From NCBI GenBank assembly GCA_900708905.1, contig CAADRB010000026.1, positions 581,376 through 645,375 on the forward strand: DNA of 64,000 bases, in the 5' to 3' direction. Shown here in pieces: positions 22,401-36,287 of the stretch (position 1 is the first letter of the stretch; the number at the start of each line of letters is the position of its first letter). Source of the stretch: Hymenolepis diminuta. Taxonomy: Eukaryota > Platyhelminthes > Cestoda > Cyclophyllidea > Hymenolepididae. The notes under the pieces are model-generated. The model worked only from the letters and a program-made list of their open reading frames with translations. It was not told the DNA's origin and searched no databases. A program made the position numbers and the translations under genes.

Positions 22401-25400
22401 CAATAATTGAAAGGATATTGAAGATCGCACCTCATGTTGCTCGGATATGCTCTTTGGTAGTTTTCCATTCATCTCCTGAAGGAATACTCATGATGGTTGA
22501 TGAAGATGGCGAACACACAAAGGTAAACCGAATAAAAATGACAAGCCCTCAATGATACATACTGCGACCGCATGCATAGTTAAATATACAAAAGTAACAC
22601 AAAAATACTTTTGTAGAGAACGCTACAACCTAGAAGTCACTAAAGGGGGTTGGAGATATTTTACTAATACAATCTTTACCAGCAACAGCATTGAAAAGAC
22701 AAAATGCGGGCTAAGTAATTTTATTGAGAAATGACGTGGGAGACGTACGTCCCGTAGATGTTGCATTGAAAAAGTATTTCTGTAGAATAAGAGATGGGAG
22801 ATGCTAAAATTAATGTAAGAGTTAGACAGATGGGACCACTCACAAGAAGCTTAAGAGATTACTGAAAGATGGGTGTATCGTAGCATTTATTTATTTATTT
22901 CCTTCTGACATTCAAATTCTATTAGGATCCCTATGTTCCACTTTTCTTGAGCGAATCGCACTGAATTTAGGTTCTATTCCTTGAGAATAAGAGAGGAATT
23001 GCTCTTCTTTTTTTTAACGGAGACTGACTGTTTATATTCAAAAATTATGGTCTCTCCCTTGTTTCTTCTCCCATTTTATATATATTTTTTCCCCAGATCA
23101 TCCCAAGTGGTGCAGACGAAGAGGATCAATGGCGAAACTCGGAGGACTTTGCAACCCTTGTAGTGACTTCAAAAGAAGGTTCAGACAAAGTTGATTGTCC
23201 AAAGGCGGATATTGAGAACGAGGTTGTGAAAGCTTTTCGACAAGTAGTTGAACGTCCAGAACATCTAGTGGTGAATTGTTGGCGATCGGTTCGAGAGGTT
23301 GCATTTCTCTTTGGGGGTAACCTTACTCGAGAGGCTCTCTTGACCAATCCTAAAACTCCTATGCTTAATATCGAACAGGTGAACCTTGATTAATTTCGAT
23401 TTTATACTTGCATTCAAAATAGGGGTATGACATAATTTAAGCTCCCACTTTTAGGCTTTATTGTAAGAATTCATCTTGACTCATGATAAGGCAAAATATT
23501 TTTTTCCTATGACAAGGCTAAAAAAACTTTACAAATTTTCATCATGTGGAAATATCCAGAACACATTGAAAGTAAAAGTTATATAGTGGGAGTATATAGA
23601 GCTTTAGCAGTGGGAGTCAAGGAAATAATTTAACTCTACTTCATCTGAGCTTTAGATGCTGCTTCAAGTTCTTATTATTTATCCTTCCTTATCATCATCT
23701 TCATAGGGAAAAATGTGGATGGGAGCCATTCTCCTTTCATATAATTCTTGTACCCATTTATAGGATGAAGAAATCTGCTAGCTAGCAAAGTATCATTGGA
23801 TTTGTTGTGATCGATCCACCAGTGTCTTCTCACCTCACTTTCATTTACGGAGTTGATGACACCGAGAATCTACACACAATTTTTCTTTTCCATACAACTT
23901 TCAGCTGTGGTTGATACTCAAGAATGTGAGATAAAAAATTTTTTGTATGATCATTTTACTTTGGTAAGCCGGATTAGGTAGCTTTTTTCTTAATATCTCA
24001 TCTTCTTTGTGGGGAACTACCCATAGATTTAATCGTCTTCTTTGTAGTTGGGCGGCAAGGTGTCTCAGAGAGACTTTTTCTGTTAAAACTGTAACGCTAA
24101 AATCCTAACAGCATTCTTTGAGCAGCCGTTAATCTATTATCGTCCACAATTACGATATACAACTGTAGATAATCTGTACTGTAAAAATATAACCTAATAA
24201 GGTGTATTGTAGGGGTGAATTTGGTATTATGAATTTCGATCTGTCAAATCCACACTTGTTGCTACATAGGTATAGTTTACTACATCATGTTCGACTCTTG
24301 TAAGGTTAACATTTCCAGATTTGTTTTCAAGGCTCCTGAATTGGTTCTTGTCCGCGTTGTTGTCCAGAGCCAATTGATCTGTTAATTTAATTATATCAAT
24401 TAAATAAAAATCATCTTGTTGCATCTCGATATAATTGATTTCTTATTGAGGGTAGATGAGACATGCGAAAATATATTTTATGACGTATTCTATTCATCGC
24501 TTTTCCGTTTTACCCAATTTTAATAATGTTATCTAACATGGTAACGTATTTTCAGGAAGATGGCTATTCTCTTCGTGTAACATAGATGATCATATTATAC
24601 TTAAACTCTTCTATTATAGTTATTTTCCCTCACGTGTCATTTAGGTCCCCCATCTTTACATCATTTTTTACTTATTTCTCTGTATTTCGATCTATTATAT
24701 GCAGTTTTAATGGCACTGGGTTAATTACTGCATTATTTAACGATATCATTCCAATCTAATTTTATCTTATGAAGTATTTCCGGAGGAATATTTTCATTTG
24801 CCTTTATACTTCAGAGAGGCTAGGCCGGTACATGTCGTGTTACGGTTGGACAGGAAATTTACACACTACCTCACTCCCTTTATTGCCTTATCAAAATGTG
24901 TTGGCCCCTCTTGTTTGAATTTAATTTTAATTAAAGGCAATTTATTGGGCATTAGTGTTTTGGTTTGGAGACTTAAATTAAAACCCAAAGAGCGTAAACG
25001 GCTCAAAGTGAATATCTAATTGTATGTGAATGCCTCTGCACCATCGACAGGAGCAACTATTCCTACTAGGCAACGATCGGATTCCGGATGGTTCAAGTCT
25101 TAAAAAGGACAGGAAAAGTTGTCATCCTCAAGGTCTACATTATATTTGACACGAGTCTTTGAAATAGCAATAGCATGTTCCTCTGAGCTATGAATTAAAG
25201 AATTAAAATTCCTGAGTTCCCTTTTCCCCAATTGTTTCCTTGTAACTAGACTCTCGATTGTTCGAATAGTAGGGCGTATGCTGTCTTCATAAATAAACGG
25301 ACACACTGCTATTACTAAAGTAAAAACCACTTGTGAATAATTAGAGGAGATGGCCTATCATCAGATATAAGGTTAGCTATAGCGTTGTGATAGGAGATTC

Positions 25401-28400
25401 TGAGACTTGTTCATGCTTTGTTTTGAAATGAACATTTTGATTAGGTAACGTTTTGAATTTGAAGGGGAAAATATAAAATACGAATCGGCGTTCTCAAAAA
25501 GCTTTGCGTGTCTACGGTCTACTTGTCTACGATATTGTAAGGTGAAACCACAGATAATGGGTTTCCAAAATGAAAATTACTATTTCCTTTGCATTTGGTG
25601 CTCAATTTGTTTGATGAAGACGGTCATTTAGAAGGCATTCAAGGATAAGAAATGGGGAAGGTCGTGTGTTTCAGTCAGAACTTAGTTGGAAGTTTCTTAA
25701 TTTAAAAATAGCTGTAAATGTTGCTTTCGTAAAGGTTTTTATTCTTTATTCTCGTAGACCAACGGTAGATATTAGCAATTGCGATAAGATAGTTCGCAGT
25801 ATCTTATCTCCAATAATAATTTAAGAGGTGTTAGTTGGTACAATCTGAGTTTTTATAAATAGTCTCCCTTTTCCACAAGATGGAGTGTATGACGAAGATT
25901 CTTTTTACAATCTGATGATTATTTCAATACAAATTTCAGCTTAAGGATTAAATATTTATTTTATTTACAGCTCAAAGTGATGGCTGATTTCTTCATCAGT
26001 CAGTTAATTCGCTCAAGACATCCTGGTGCTTTTGAGTTGACTGCATCCGGTTTCCAATTGTTCTGTGAAATACTACTCGAGTGAGTTTATTTTTATTGAA
26101 ATTAAATTGATGGTCTTATGCAAACTTGAGTCAAAAAAAGTCGGTTAGAAGAAAAGCATGATGCAGCTATGCACATCGAATACGCATGTTATTATTTGTT
26201 GTCAAGGGAGTTATTGAGATACAGGATAAGTATTAGTGCTAGACGGTGATGTATTAGGCAAGAATTTGACAAGTAGGTGTAATATGACGACGTGTTCAAT
26301 GGAGAAATCGATAAATAAATTGATATGGTATGCACCAATTAATAAATATAATATTTTCTTCACTTTATAAGGGCGAAGGATTACGAGGATGTTAGTCAAT
26401 GGCCAGAACAGTGGTTGAGTGTAGTGATAGCAGACTTGACAGATTTCACAATTACGGAGATAATTACGGACACTGGACGCCTTCCCAGGAAGTATCTTCA
26501 GGATGCTGCTCTCTGTGCAACTAGAAGATCTGCTGGTCTGCCATTCTTTGTTCAGGTGAGAAAGATATACGAGCAATTACTTTTTTTCTAGAATATGTGT
26601 AGCTTTAATTTAGCTGCAAGCCCTTACATTTTGTAAGAATGTACGGTATATAAGTTAGAGTAATAAATAATTTGTTTTTTTTTGTTTTCCAGTTAAAAAT
26701 TGCGATATAGACCTCCAATGTTTGGATTAAATTGAATAGACTAGTTTTTTCCACCTTTATTTACTCAACCATTTATTTATTAAAGGCTCCTACTAATGTG
26801 AGAATTCTGAGAAAAGGATCCGTGGATAATGAAAACATTTAATTTCATTTAAAAATAGTTGATATAAATAAATCATTTGTAATTTATATTCACAAAATCT
26901 AAACGAGGAAATGGCTGGCCTTTTTATTTAGAATCCTTGATGGTATTTGCTGTTTTAAACTAGCCAATGAATGTAGCAAAATAATCATTTAAGTAGTTTT
27001 AGGAAAATGCAGTAATTTGGCTGGCGCAATTCGTGAAGGTCTCGAATTTAGAAGAAAATCTACCAACAAATGACCACAGCCGTAAAACAGTTTTGTCATA
27101 TTTTAAGTTAGGTTAGGATTTGATTGACGACCAAAAGCATGGGAAGTCCACTATAACTCATTGACGTTTTAAATAGCAAAAAGGTGTATTTTTGACAAAA
27201 CACCACTCAGAAGTGCATGAATGGATCCGCTTTTCCGTACTGCTCGTATTTCAGGTACTTATAATCACAATTAAACGGGGACGTGATGTTTTCAATTAGT
27301 AAGAAATCGACATGAACGCGAACATCCGCATTTGATGATAACACATCCAGCTCCTTTAAGGTATATGTGGCAAATCGGCAATATAATTTCCATCTGTACA
27401 AGTTCATTTTCTGCGCTTACAGGGGAAATGTATTTAATGTGAGTTAATATCGGAGATCAACTATATTTGGCAGCATTTTGAATTAGTTTCATGGGCAATA
27501 ATTACCCTATACAATAATAATTTGGCTTTATGAAATAATTATTTTTGTTAATAATACCTACAAGAGTACTAGTTGCAGCCAGGACGGATGTCCAGTGATG
27601 GACTTTGATGTCTTTTTCTCCGATTAGCTAGGCCTCCTCGTCATCGCTACTTCACCTTCGCGCTGGTTAATGTTAATCAGCATAGGAGTGGTAGAATGCG
27701 AGGTCTCCCATCGTTATTGACCGTAAGCTGTATTTTCTCTAACTATGGTGGATGATTCTCCAATACCTTCAGAATTTACTATTTGGCTCAAACGATTGTT
27801 ATTATTAGTGAAAATACTTAGTCGCCACTCCTTAGATTTATGATAGTCTCTGGAATTGAGAAACATTTTCTTTATGCTTTCTATGCTGTCTTAAATGTTG
27901 GCCTCAGTATATGTCCCAAATATCCCCTTTCTGGTAAAAACTCTTAAACTGTAGTAAAAGAATCAGTAAAATACTTTCCAACGCTTGTACTTATCAAAAA
28001 CAGACGTGTTCGGTCTCCTTTCCGATTTTTAATCTTTAATGGAGGAAATTGTTAGTTAAGTGGCTCTGCGATAGGCTTTTAGCCATCTCGAACTTTCGGA
28101 TAACAACTTCATACTGTAGGTCTCCCGATTACCAAAGAGAAGAAGAATTCATCACTCTGAAATGTCAATTTAGTTTTGATTCTATGGACTAGATTTCTGG
28201 TTAGATATATTTGTACTATGTGTATAGTGATATGGTCTGTGCCAGCTTCAACTTATGATAGGGATTCAGAGCTTAGAAATCTACTTATCGTGAACGAAGT
28301 TTTCATACTGACAGATCACTTTAATGGTATTCTTATTTATCGATACCTTCTGACTATTGGCATCTATCTATAATAATTTCGAGCATGTTTAAAATTGATG

Positions 28401-31400
28401 GTACACCGGTATTGAATGCATGATCAAAAGCAGATCTTGATATTGTTCTTTCCTCTATTACACCTATTAATAATTCCTTCATCTCTCATCCACATTACTC
28501 TAATTATTTAGGCACTGCTTGTGGCACTCCACAAAACAGATCGTATGGGAGATCTCCTTAATCGAACAGTAAATGCTCTTCTTGCTGAAGTAAACAGAGG
28601 TGCAGATGCTACCACAGTTCCATCAGCTTGCAAGGAGCAGGATAATCTTACGGCCGCTGAGGTATGTGAATTTTCATATACTTAAACATTTTAAATCTTA
28701 TTACCTAATCGAATTTTCTAAATTCATCCAGCGTCGTCTACATGCAATGAATGTGCTTAAAACATTGGTTCGTGATGCAACTATAGGGCCTCTGATGGGT
28801 ACGCATCTCGAACTTATCCTGATCTGCGCCTTCCAAGGTCTTGATTCCTACTATTGGATGGTGAATACTTATTTCTATATTATGCGGTGATAATGGCCAT
28901 TCATATTGCAGTGTTCCAGTTTGATTTGGTAATTTGTAACTTTTAGATACGCAATGCTGGACTTATGCTGTACAGTACCATGATGGAACGCATCTTCGGA
29001 GTTAACCGAACTCGGGATTGCGAAAGCAAGAAAAACAGGTTAGTTTAGTTTAGTTATCACTACTTGAATATCTTGTGGAGTTCGAATATATTTTTTGATA
29101 AAACTGTCTTTAATTTCATTAAGGATGGCTGCATCTGTCTTTTTCACCAAGTTTCCCGGTCTCCGAAGCTTTCTGCTAAAAGCTCTGAAAGAGTCAATTA
29201 ATGAACTCAAGTAAGTTAATTGTGAGGGCGTTTTGAAAATATACCTAAAAAAATTAACAAACGTTGGGTAGGAAAAAATTTCCGGAAGAGAAACTTGCGT
29301 TGTAAAAATCCCTCGTTGACCTATATTAATTTCTGGATATGCACTGATAAGTATATCGATTGGGTAAACATATTTGCCAAGCAAGATAATATCTTAGCTA
29401 CGGTCGATAAAGCTATCTGAAATATGGTATCAGGGGTATCATTGTCGGATCACACGACAAACGGCGATTTGAATATAGTTGATCTCTCTTCGTCCACAAA
29501 TGCGTTTATTTTGTTTATCTGATCAGTTGTAATTGACCTAATATAAAATCATGTAAAGTAGGCCAGACGTGTTCTCTCAGGGGCCTTCTGGGGTTTTGTA
29601 TTTATTTCTCAAAAAGTTACACAAATCGCGATAACTTCAGGACTATAAATTCGCTAGGGAGATTATTATTTTTGAAGATTATGAAACCGAATAATTGCTG
29701 ATTGAAGATCAAAACGCAGTTAGGTAGCAGTTTTCGTTCTATCTGGGCTGACTCTCAATAGCAGGATGAGCTCGTATTCGTCTTAAGAATGATGTGCAAC
29801 CATGGAAATGCGGGACAAATTATTTCCTTCTTGGTGTCACATCGGCGTCCTATCATTTCCACAGTATTTAACGTCTTGTCACTTTCATCGAATGAGAATC
29901 TTTCAAAATTTCTTATCCTCTACCCAAGACATTTTTGTAAAAATACTTCAACCTTGGAAACTAGGACTTAGTGTAACTCTTATGCGTGTTAGAAGTAGGC
30001 TCGCGACCTTGCCTGACCGAAATTAGGCACAAGGACTGTGCTCTTTCATATTTACTTACCTTATCTCTATGATGTCCTTTAATAAAGATCCATTTAGACC
30101 ACGCTTCTTTGTTTTTTGCTTTGTTTTATTTTTTCAAACTCAGATTAGTTAATGATATTTTCATTTTTTCGCGTTATTTAGAGGAAATTAACTGCTGATT
30201 GGTGACAATTTGATAGCTGGATTTTATCTTGAACGCATTAAAGTACTTCAGGGAAGAATTTGTTGAATTGAATTTAAATGCGCAATTTATTTAAAAATTA
30301 TCATAAAACCGTTTCACTGTATGAAGGCACGAATTATAGATTTCCTATAATATCTATTCTTCTTGATATACTAATTTGAACGACGATGAGGAGCAGTAGA
30401 TTTCTCGTTGACGTTTCTAAGATCTCACCGTAGTTTCATTCTCAGTCTTTCGTTTCTATAAGTTATTTCTCCAAATTTTTTGTCTCTATCTCCTTTAACC
30501 ACCTGGTTATGGGAAATAGCTGGGTAATTTAGAGGTCACCCAAGTAACAGGAAGTTAAGCCGTCTCATCTAATCTTTTCTGTGCATCTAACTATGGTCGA
30601 GATAGAAAAGAAACAGGGATAATGGTGTGAATGTTTTTTAGGAGAGAATAAAACAAACGTTTGTCACGATAATAAATTGGAAAGGTGTATGAGTGCAAAA
30701 GGACGGGTCAAAATGGTAGAATAGAGAGACTTAATAATCTAAAATTAGATAACTTAGATAAATTGATGGGCAATCTATAAGAGTAGTTAAAAATTGGCAT
30801 ACCACAGAGTGACTGAATAGATATAAGGGCTTTTGTCATTGTTTTTTTAAATACGCATTTCATACTCATTACAACCCACTTACAACCCAGGCGTTAGCCT
30901 CAAAATCAACCAACGTTTAAAAACTATTAATTTCATCGATTTTTCGGAGAATACAGTATCTCAAATACTGGTTGTTTATTTTTCAGTTCACCGACGATAG
31001 GCAAAACCAAACTCTTTTCTCTACTCAATCTTCTTAAACGTCTACTGCCACCGATCCAACAAGCAACCACAGATGGCACCATGGTACAAGCCTTCGTTCC
31101 TCTTGTCTTCAGGTAATTCTTTAGTCCTCATTTAATCTGTCTGATATAGGTCGAAAAAAACTCCGCATAATATTAATGTCAATGTAAAAAGTTATGTAAG
31201 CTATTCTATCTTATATTTGACATTCATTTATGTCAAAATGGGTCGTGCATTCCAATATTACCTACACTACTTACACTACAACTAGTATAAGTAGTTCATC
31301 ATAGCTACGGGATCTAATCCTAAAATGATATCATTTCATTTGGCTGGGTCTCTATTGCTTCACGTTGATATCTGTTGATTGGTGTGCAATTTCGTCCTGA

Positions 31401-34400
31401 ACATTCCTAATGACTTTTTTAAATGCTTCATTCCGGGGTCTTTCTTGATAGATGTGCCGGTGCTGCAGACATTCGAATCCGTTTGTTGGGAGCGAAAGCG
31501 CTGGTAGCCCTATTACAACCTTCTTGTCTTCCCCGTGTAGCACATCGTCTCCTCCTTGATGTCTCACTTATACTTAATTCTGGGAGGCAGGGACCCCACT
31601 TTCCGACTAACTTGATTCATGGAATGTTCCTTCAGGTAACGTCACTGTTTTTTCGATTTATCCTTAAATAGCAAACATATTTAGTTTCTGTAACTTGATC
31701 CTACTTATATATATATATATATATATATATATACTGTTTGAATATTCGTAACTTTCAAGCAACTCGGGACATGGAATGAGAATTTATCTTTGCATAGGCT
31801 GACACTGAGTCTAGAGAGCATTTTCGACTAGGACATTTTGATTTATAATGTCTACAAATTCAGCCACACATTCGTCTCTACTAAAATGCTCTATTCGTTT
31901 CCTCTTATAAAGTCTTATTTCTTTTGTCTGATTTAATGTTGAGGACTTTTGTGGGTTTGATAATCTGCATTCAACAGCAATAATGAAGTATGGGTGTTGT
32001 ACGTGGGAATCTATTCAAAAGCTGTATGCTCTCAGTATACCATTATATATAATACGAGTCAGCAAATATCGACCTTTTTCGGCTAGAACCTTCACCCTTA
32101 AATTACAAGGTTATGGTTTTCCACTAAGTATATAAAGTTTACCGTGTTCTAAACTTATACTGACTCGTACCTACTATGAGTGGAATTTCTACCAGGAAGA
32201 GGAGGTTGCTTAAGGTTAGAGGGGCAAAATAATTGCACTTATTTGGACTTGAAATAATTCGCCACCGTTAAGGCTACCAATAAGGATACTTGTTTAAAAA
32301 ATACTTCTCCTAAGCATACTCAAGACATATTCAATATGCTTGAGACCTTAGATGCTTATCTTCCCGTTTTTGTCTCCAAGGTTTTGGAAATGATAGGGTC
32401 AGAGTACTGGCCGATCTACGATCCCACCCTATTGCAAAATAGTCCTCATTTCGAGTACTTAAATGGAATGTCTACTCTTCTCTCCGAAATGGCTTCCGAG
32501 TGTTTCGATTCCTCCTTAAATCTCTGTCCCATTATACGTCAGACTTGTCTTGCCTGTGTCGTAGCTTTCGGCTCATCTAGTGGTAAATTGAACGCTAAAG
32601 GCAGTTCAAATAATGTCCTCGCAGTTCCAAGTTCACTTGATGTTTCAACTATGGAACTTCTTGTTCAACTTCAAGATGCTCTCAAGGGCAAGAATTCTTC
32701 TCTAGAAGTTCTGGTCAAAGACGTGTTGAATGGAAGTAATCCTGAAGTAAGTCGAATTCTATCAATAAAGAGTTCTTTTTTTCTAGTTGAAGCGTTTAAC
32801 ACTGGGTCTTCTCGTAATGTACCTCAACGGAAAAGATGTAGATTTCTCCAAATATGGACGATTGCTTTGGTACGAGGATGTTGCCAACCTTCTTATGAAA
32901 GTTTCCTCCCCTCCTTATCGGTTTAATCCGAGTGGAAGATGTCTGGACCTTTCCTCCTGTGTCCCTCAACTGATTAATGAGGTCAACACATCAATAGAGC
33001 GTCCATATCAACCCTATTCCCTTATAGGATATCATACGTCACAATTGCTGGCTTCTATAGTGCATACAGTTTCTTGGAATTACCAATTGCCTAAAGTGAC
33101 AAAAGATCAAATACTACCGGTGCATTTGGGACCTCTTTTAACTGTCAAAACACTAACTTCACCAGAAAAGGAAAAAGTCCTTGACCTTCTGGCTAGTTAT
33201 GTAGATGCAAGGAATCCTGATATTCACTGGAGTCTTCGAGTTGAAGCCATTTTAGCTGTGGATAGACTTCTATCTCAAGATAGAAGCAGTAAGTCTTTTG
33301 TACTTAAACTATCATTGCCAACTTGAGAAAACTTTATAATTGTCTTTATAGGTCCTTCCATTTTGCCGGTTTTAGTTTATTTTTTATTCCAAATTTTTTG
33401 CAAGCAAAGTTTGAAGTCAAGTTAGTTACGCTTTAATCATCTTGAAATGCTTATTCGAAACAGTTCTTCCTTATATATTTCTCATTTGTAAAACACTAAC
33501 AACTAAGATACATTTAACTTCCTTTGACGAATGCCCTTCTAACTGAGTAGTCATTATAAACGGAGGGAAGAGTTCTTATTTTCGCTGTAAACATCTGTTC
33601 CTAGTCCTCTTTTTGGCTGTGAATTTGGCTCCCCTTTTTGTGGCGAGATTTTCTATGAAGTTCTGGCTAGAGTTACAATATTCTTGATAGGAGGCCGACT
33701 GAGCAAAGCCACCGCATTTAGCACTGTTGTGAGATGAGCAATTCACATCCTGGGTCGTCTCACAGGAGCTCATCGGCCTAAACGGTAATCAGGTGCATGC
33801 TGGCTCGAATACCTAGACAGTTAGTCTTGTTAAGCCTCTCATTGGTCCGGTCATTAATTATATTTTTCCTATAAATAGTCTCGTCAAAAATAATAGTGCT
33901 TTGGTAGCAACCGGATCTCTCTCCTAGTATGAATCATCTGTAGCCTAGCGATTTCTGGTGGAAAAATAGGTCACGGCGTTAGGAACTTTACTTCCTAACA
34001 TTGTAACATTTCTTTTCTGTTCTCTTTTATACAAATATGCAGTCGTTCTTCTCCTGTTCTGAATGCCTAATATCTCCCACCTTTCACGTTTTTTTTAAAA
34101 ACCCGCCTTATTCAAACTAAAGGTTTGATTAGAATTTCAGTTCAATCGGGATAGGATCGCAGTCTCATAAGCTGTTGAGGTCTTTATTTTTTCGTTTTAG
34201 GTGTGATTTACAATCTCCCCATTAACATGGCTATTCTAAAAAGTCTCGTCATAGAGGTAGATGACGAAGTGGTGCTGATAGCTGCAACAACAGCTTCAAA
34301 GATTCTCAGTGAAACAAATAAATATCCTCAAGAACCCCTTCCTCCAGTTATTTTACCACCGTTTCTGTCGAATTTCTTCTCCACATTCGGAGAGGTTGCT

Positions 34401-34830
34401 ATAATTGCTATACTGAATCTGATACAAGATTTGTTGGCGGAAGAGAGTGATAGATCGGAGGTAGTTAATATAACATCAACTTGGTATAATTTTTGTTGTA
34501 TTGATTTCTAATTAGTGGATCTTATTCTGTACTTAACAGATCACAACTCGAGTGTTCGTGTCCGAGGACTCAGCAGTTTCAACAAGTGTTGTGGAATTGA
34601 CTACCTTGTTCTGTTCGGCTGTCAAGGCATGGATTCAGAGTTTATCTTCTAGCGAGAGTACTGATCTAGTTGTTAAAGAAATTCGTCGTCGGGGTTTGAC
34701 TGAATTTCTGGACGTATCAATTTCAGAAATGGACTACTCTCGCATGGGCGAAATCAAAGTTCTGCGCAGAACAGTAGTCCATCTGTTTGAATGTTTAATT
34801 AGGGAGCTTAGTAAAGACGTGTATATTTAA
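16405..34830 (+). CDS. THADA: THADA homologue (DUF2428, ARM/HEAT-like), about 30 exons
   Basis: Reads as about 1811 aa (human THADA 1953 aa). THADA and yeast Trm732 are large helical-repeat scaffolds; with FTSJ1/Trm7 they support 2'-O-methylation of tRNA position 32, and THADA also affects SERCA and energy balance in animals. The DUF2428 block is unmistakable: CATRRSAGLPFFVQALL, LHAMNVLKTLVRD, WMIRNAGLMLYSTMMERIFG, KNRM..VFFTKFPGL, RLLGAKALVALL and NLIHGMFLQ (roughly residues 950-1317). Exons: 16405-16490, 16529-16635, 16677-16920 (unresolved internal 31-nt intron or frameshift), 16959-17047, 17082-17263, 17307-17372, 17415-17514, 17565-17930, 18599-18715, 18785-18854, 19687-19982, 20015-20225, 20610-20791, 21463-21818, 22357-22522, 23097-23378, 25971-26080, 26372-26555, 28512-28661, 28732-28860, 28947-29038, 29124-29210, 30987-31112, 31452-31635, 32315-32746, 32787-33288, 34201-34460, 34540-34830. 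All listed junctions are GT-AG with matching phase. The start is the first in-frame ATG after an upstream stop. The N-terminal 280 residues are poorly conserved. Confidence 0.9.
23379..25970 (+). other. Large THADA intron (2.6 kb)
   Basis: Intron between the exon ending NIEQ and the exon starting LKVMADFF. It contains no second gene that I can support; open frames such as 24798-25019 and 25100-25330 (minus) lack motifs. Other long THADA introns without recognisable content are 26556-28511, 29211-30986, 31636-32314 and 33289-34200. Confidence 0.6.
31706..31733. repeat. (TA)n microsatellite, about 14 units
   Basis: Uninterrupted TA dinucleotide tract within a THADA intron. It is likely to vary in length between individuals. 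Confidence 0.9.
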
Positions 34831-34891
34831 AGTAATCTTTTGATGCGACTTTTCTCTTAATTTTCTAAGACATTAAATTGATGTTTATTTA

Positions 34892-34897
34892 AATAAA
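34892..34897 (+). terminator. THADA polyadenylation signal AATAAA
   Basis: Canonical hexamer 62 nt after the THADA stop codon, followed by a GT/T-rich stretch (TGCTGTCTTGTCTTTATTTT) of the kind that binds cleavage factors. This would give a very short 3' UTR. Confidence 0.6.
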
Positions 34898-35790
34898 TGC
34901 TGTCTTGTCTTTATTTTGACTACTGATAAATGGAAGGAGGGAAGTTGAAAGGATGTTTCTTAATAAAAACGGTTTCAGAATATATTATCTATACTCAAGA
35001 AGTACTGGAGTAAAATCTCCCAATGCGGGATAAAGTGTGAACGGCAATCTCGTAAAATGAATTCTTCGCTATGCCCTTCGGTATAAAATTAGTAACGTTG
35101 CGATGCTTGAATATGCAGCGCTATAAAACGGTGATTTCGGGAAGCACGAAATATTTCAGAACTTTATTTGGTTCAGTGCATTTTAACACCTAAAATTTTC
35201 CTACCTTAGTGTAGAAGCTCTACGAAAAGACTTTCTTTCTAAATCCTTCTTCACCCAAATTTCCATTTGGAAAAGCAACTGACAATCAGTTCTTTGTTCC
35301 TATTTACTGATACTTTCATCATTGGTACAAGACCCCTAGGTATAAGCGAGGATGTAAATCACATTGAAGGGTATTCCAAGAAACAGGAAAGTGTTTAATT
35401 TCCTGTTTTATTTTTATACTAACCAAAGCGCTATTGAAGCTTTGGCTTCTTCATTTTATCTACTAACTTGCACTGCTGTCTACTGTCTAACTCCTCCCCA
35501 AAATTGTACAATTAATTATACAAGACGTACCACTTGCTTACTTATTCAGTAATAGTCACCAGTTCAGTCTACTATTTAATGTTTCTACTCCATTTCTTTA
35601 GTATATTAGCGCCTCTGACAAGGCTTAGAGCTGCTAGAAACTTAATCTGATGGTCGCATACTCCTCTCGAAAGAGTAGAACTCTAGCGGTTTTACTTCTT
35701 GTCTTCGGTTACGGTGAGTTGTTTAACCCCTGAGGTCATTTACATTAACATTTATCATCATTCACCTTGAGAAAATGGATATCCTCATGC

Positions 35791-35935
35791 AGTCTTCCTG
35801 GTGAGAAACTCGAATTCCGCCACTATTGGTCAGAATTAATCAGTGCGATTGACCATTCTGGTCACTGGGTGTGCATCGAAGGGTACCGAACCCATGACCT
35901 CTAATGTTACAATGATCACTTTGGCCACTGCGCCG
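35791..35935 (-). mobile_element. tRNA-derived SINE, copy 3
   Basis: On minus it reads GGCGCAGTGGCCAAAGTGAT (A-box region), GGTCATGGGTTCGGTACCC (B box), then TCGATGCACACCCAGTGACC, GGTCAATCGCACTGATTAA and GGCGGAATTCGAGTTTCTCAC. The blocks match copies 1 and 2, including the trailing AGTTTCTCAC shared with copy 1. This copy has the clearest pair of polymerase III promoter boxes. Confidence 0.65.
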
Positions 35936-36287
35936 TTAAAGAAGTGGTATCCCATTTTTTCAAACGCCCAATAATTCTCTGAATGTGAAACCGTCATTCA
36001 TTTTAATGTTCTGATTCGCGGCACTTTTGCGAAAAAAGATGAAATAAAAGCAACCAGTGCAGGAATGCCGTGATAAAAGTAGTATAAATAATAAGGTTAC
36101 AAGTAATATAGCTGTTCTCTGTATCATCCATCTTTGAAATCTAAGCATCTCAAAAGCACTAAGAGTAAAAGAAGATCAGCTGATCAAATTACGAGGCAAC
36201 TGAGGAGAGAAAAGACAATCTGAAAAAGAGAAATATGGAATGAACACCAGGAGGTAAATAGAATGGTGGTAGGGGTGTGAGAGAGTT

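Larger units (their letters stand above)
34831..36287. other. Tail-to-tail intergenic region between THADA and TTLL6-like
   Basis: Separates the stop codons of two convergent genes. It holds the THADA polyadenylation signal near its left end and SINE copy 3 (35791-35935). The 3' UTR of the minus-strand TTLL gene must also lie here. A 62-codon plus frame (35364-35552) shows no domain. Confidence 0.6.

Noticed and set aside
23098..23347. Two minus-strand frames
   Set aside because: Antisense shadows of the THADA exon at 23097-23378.
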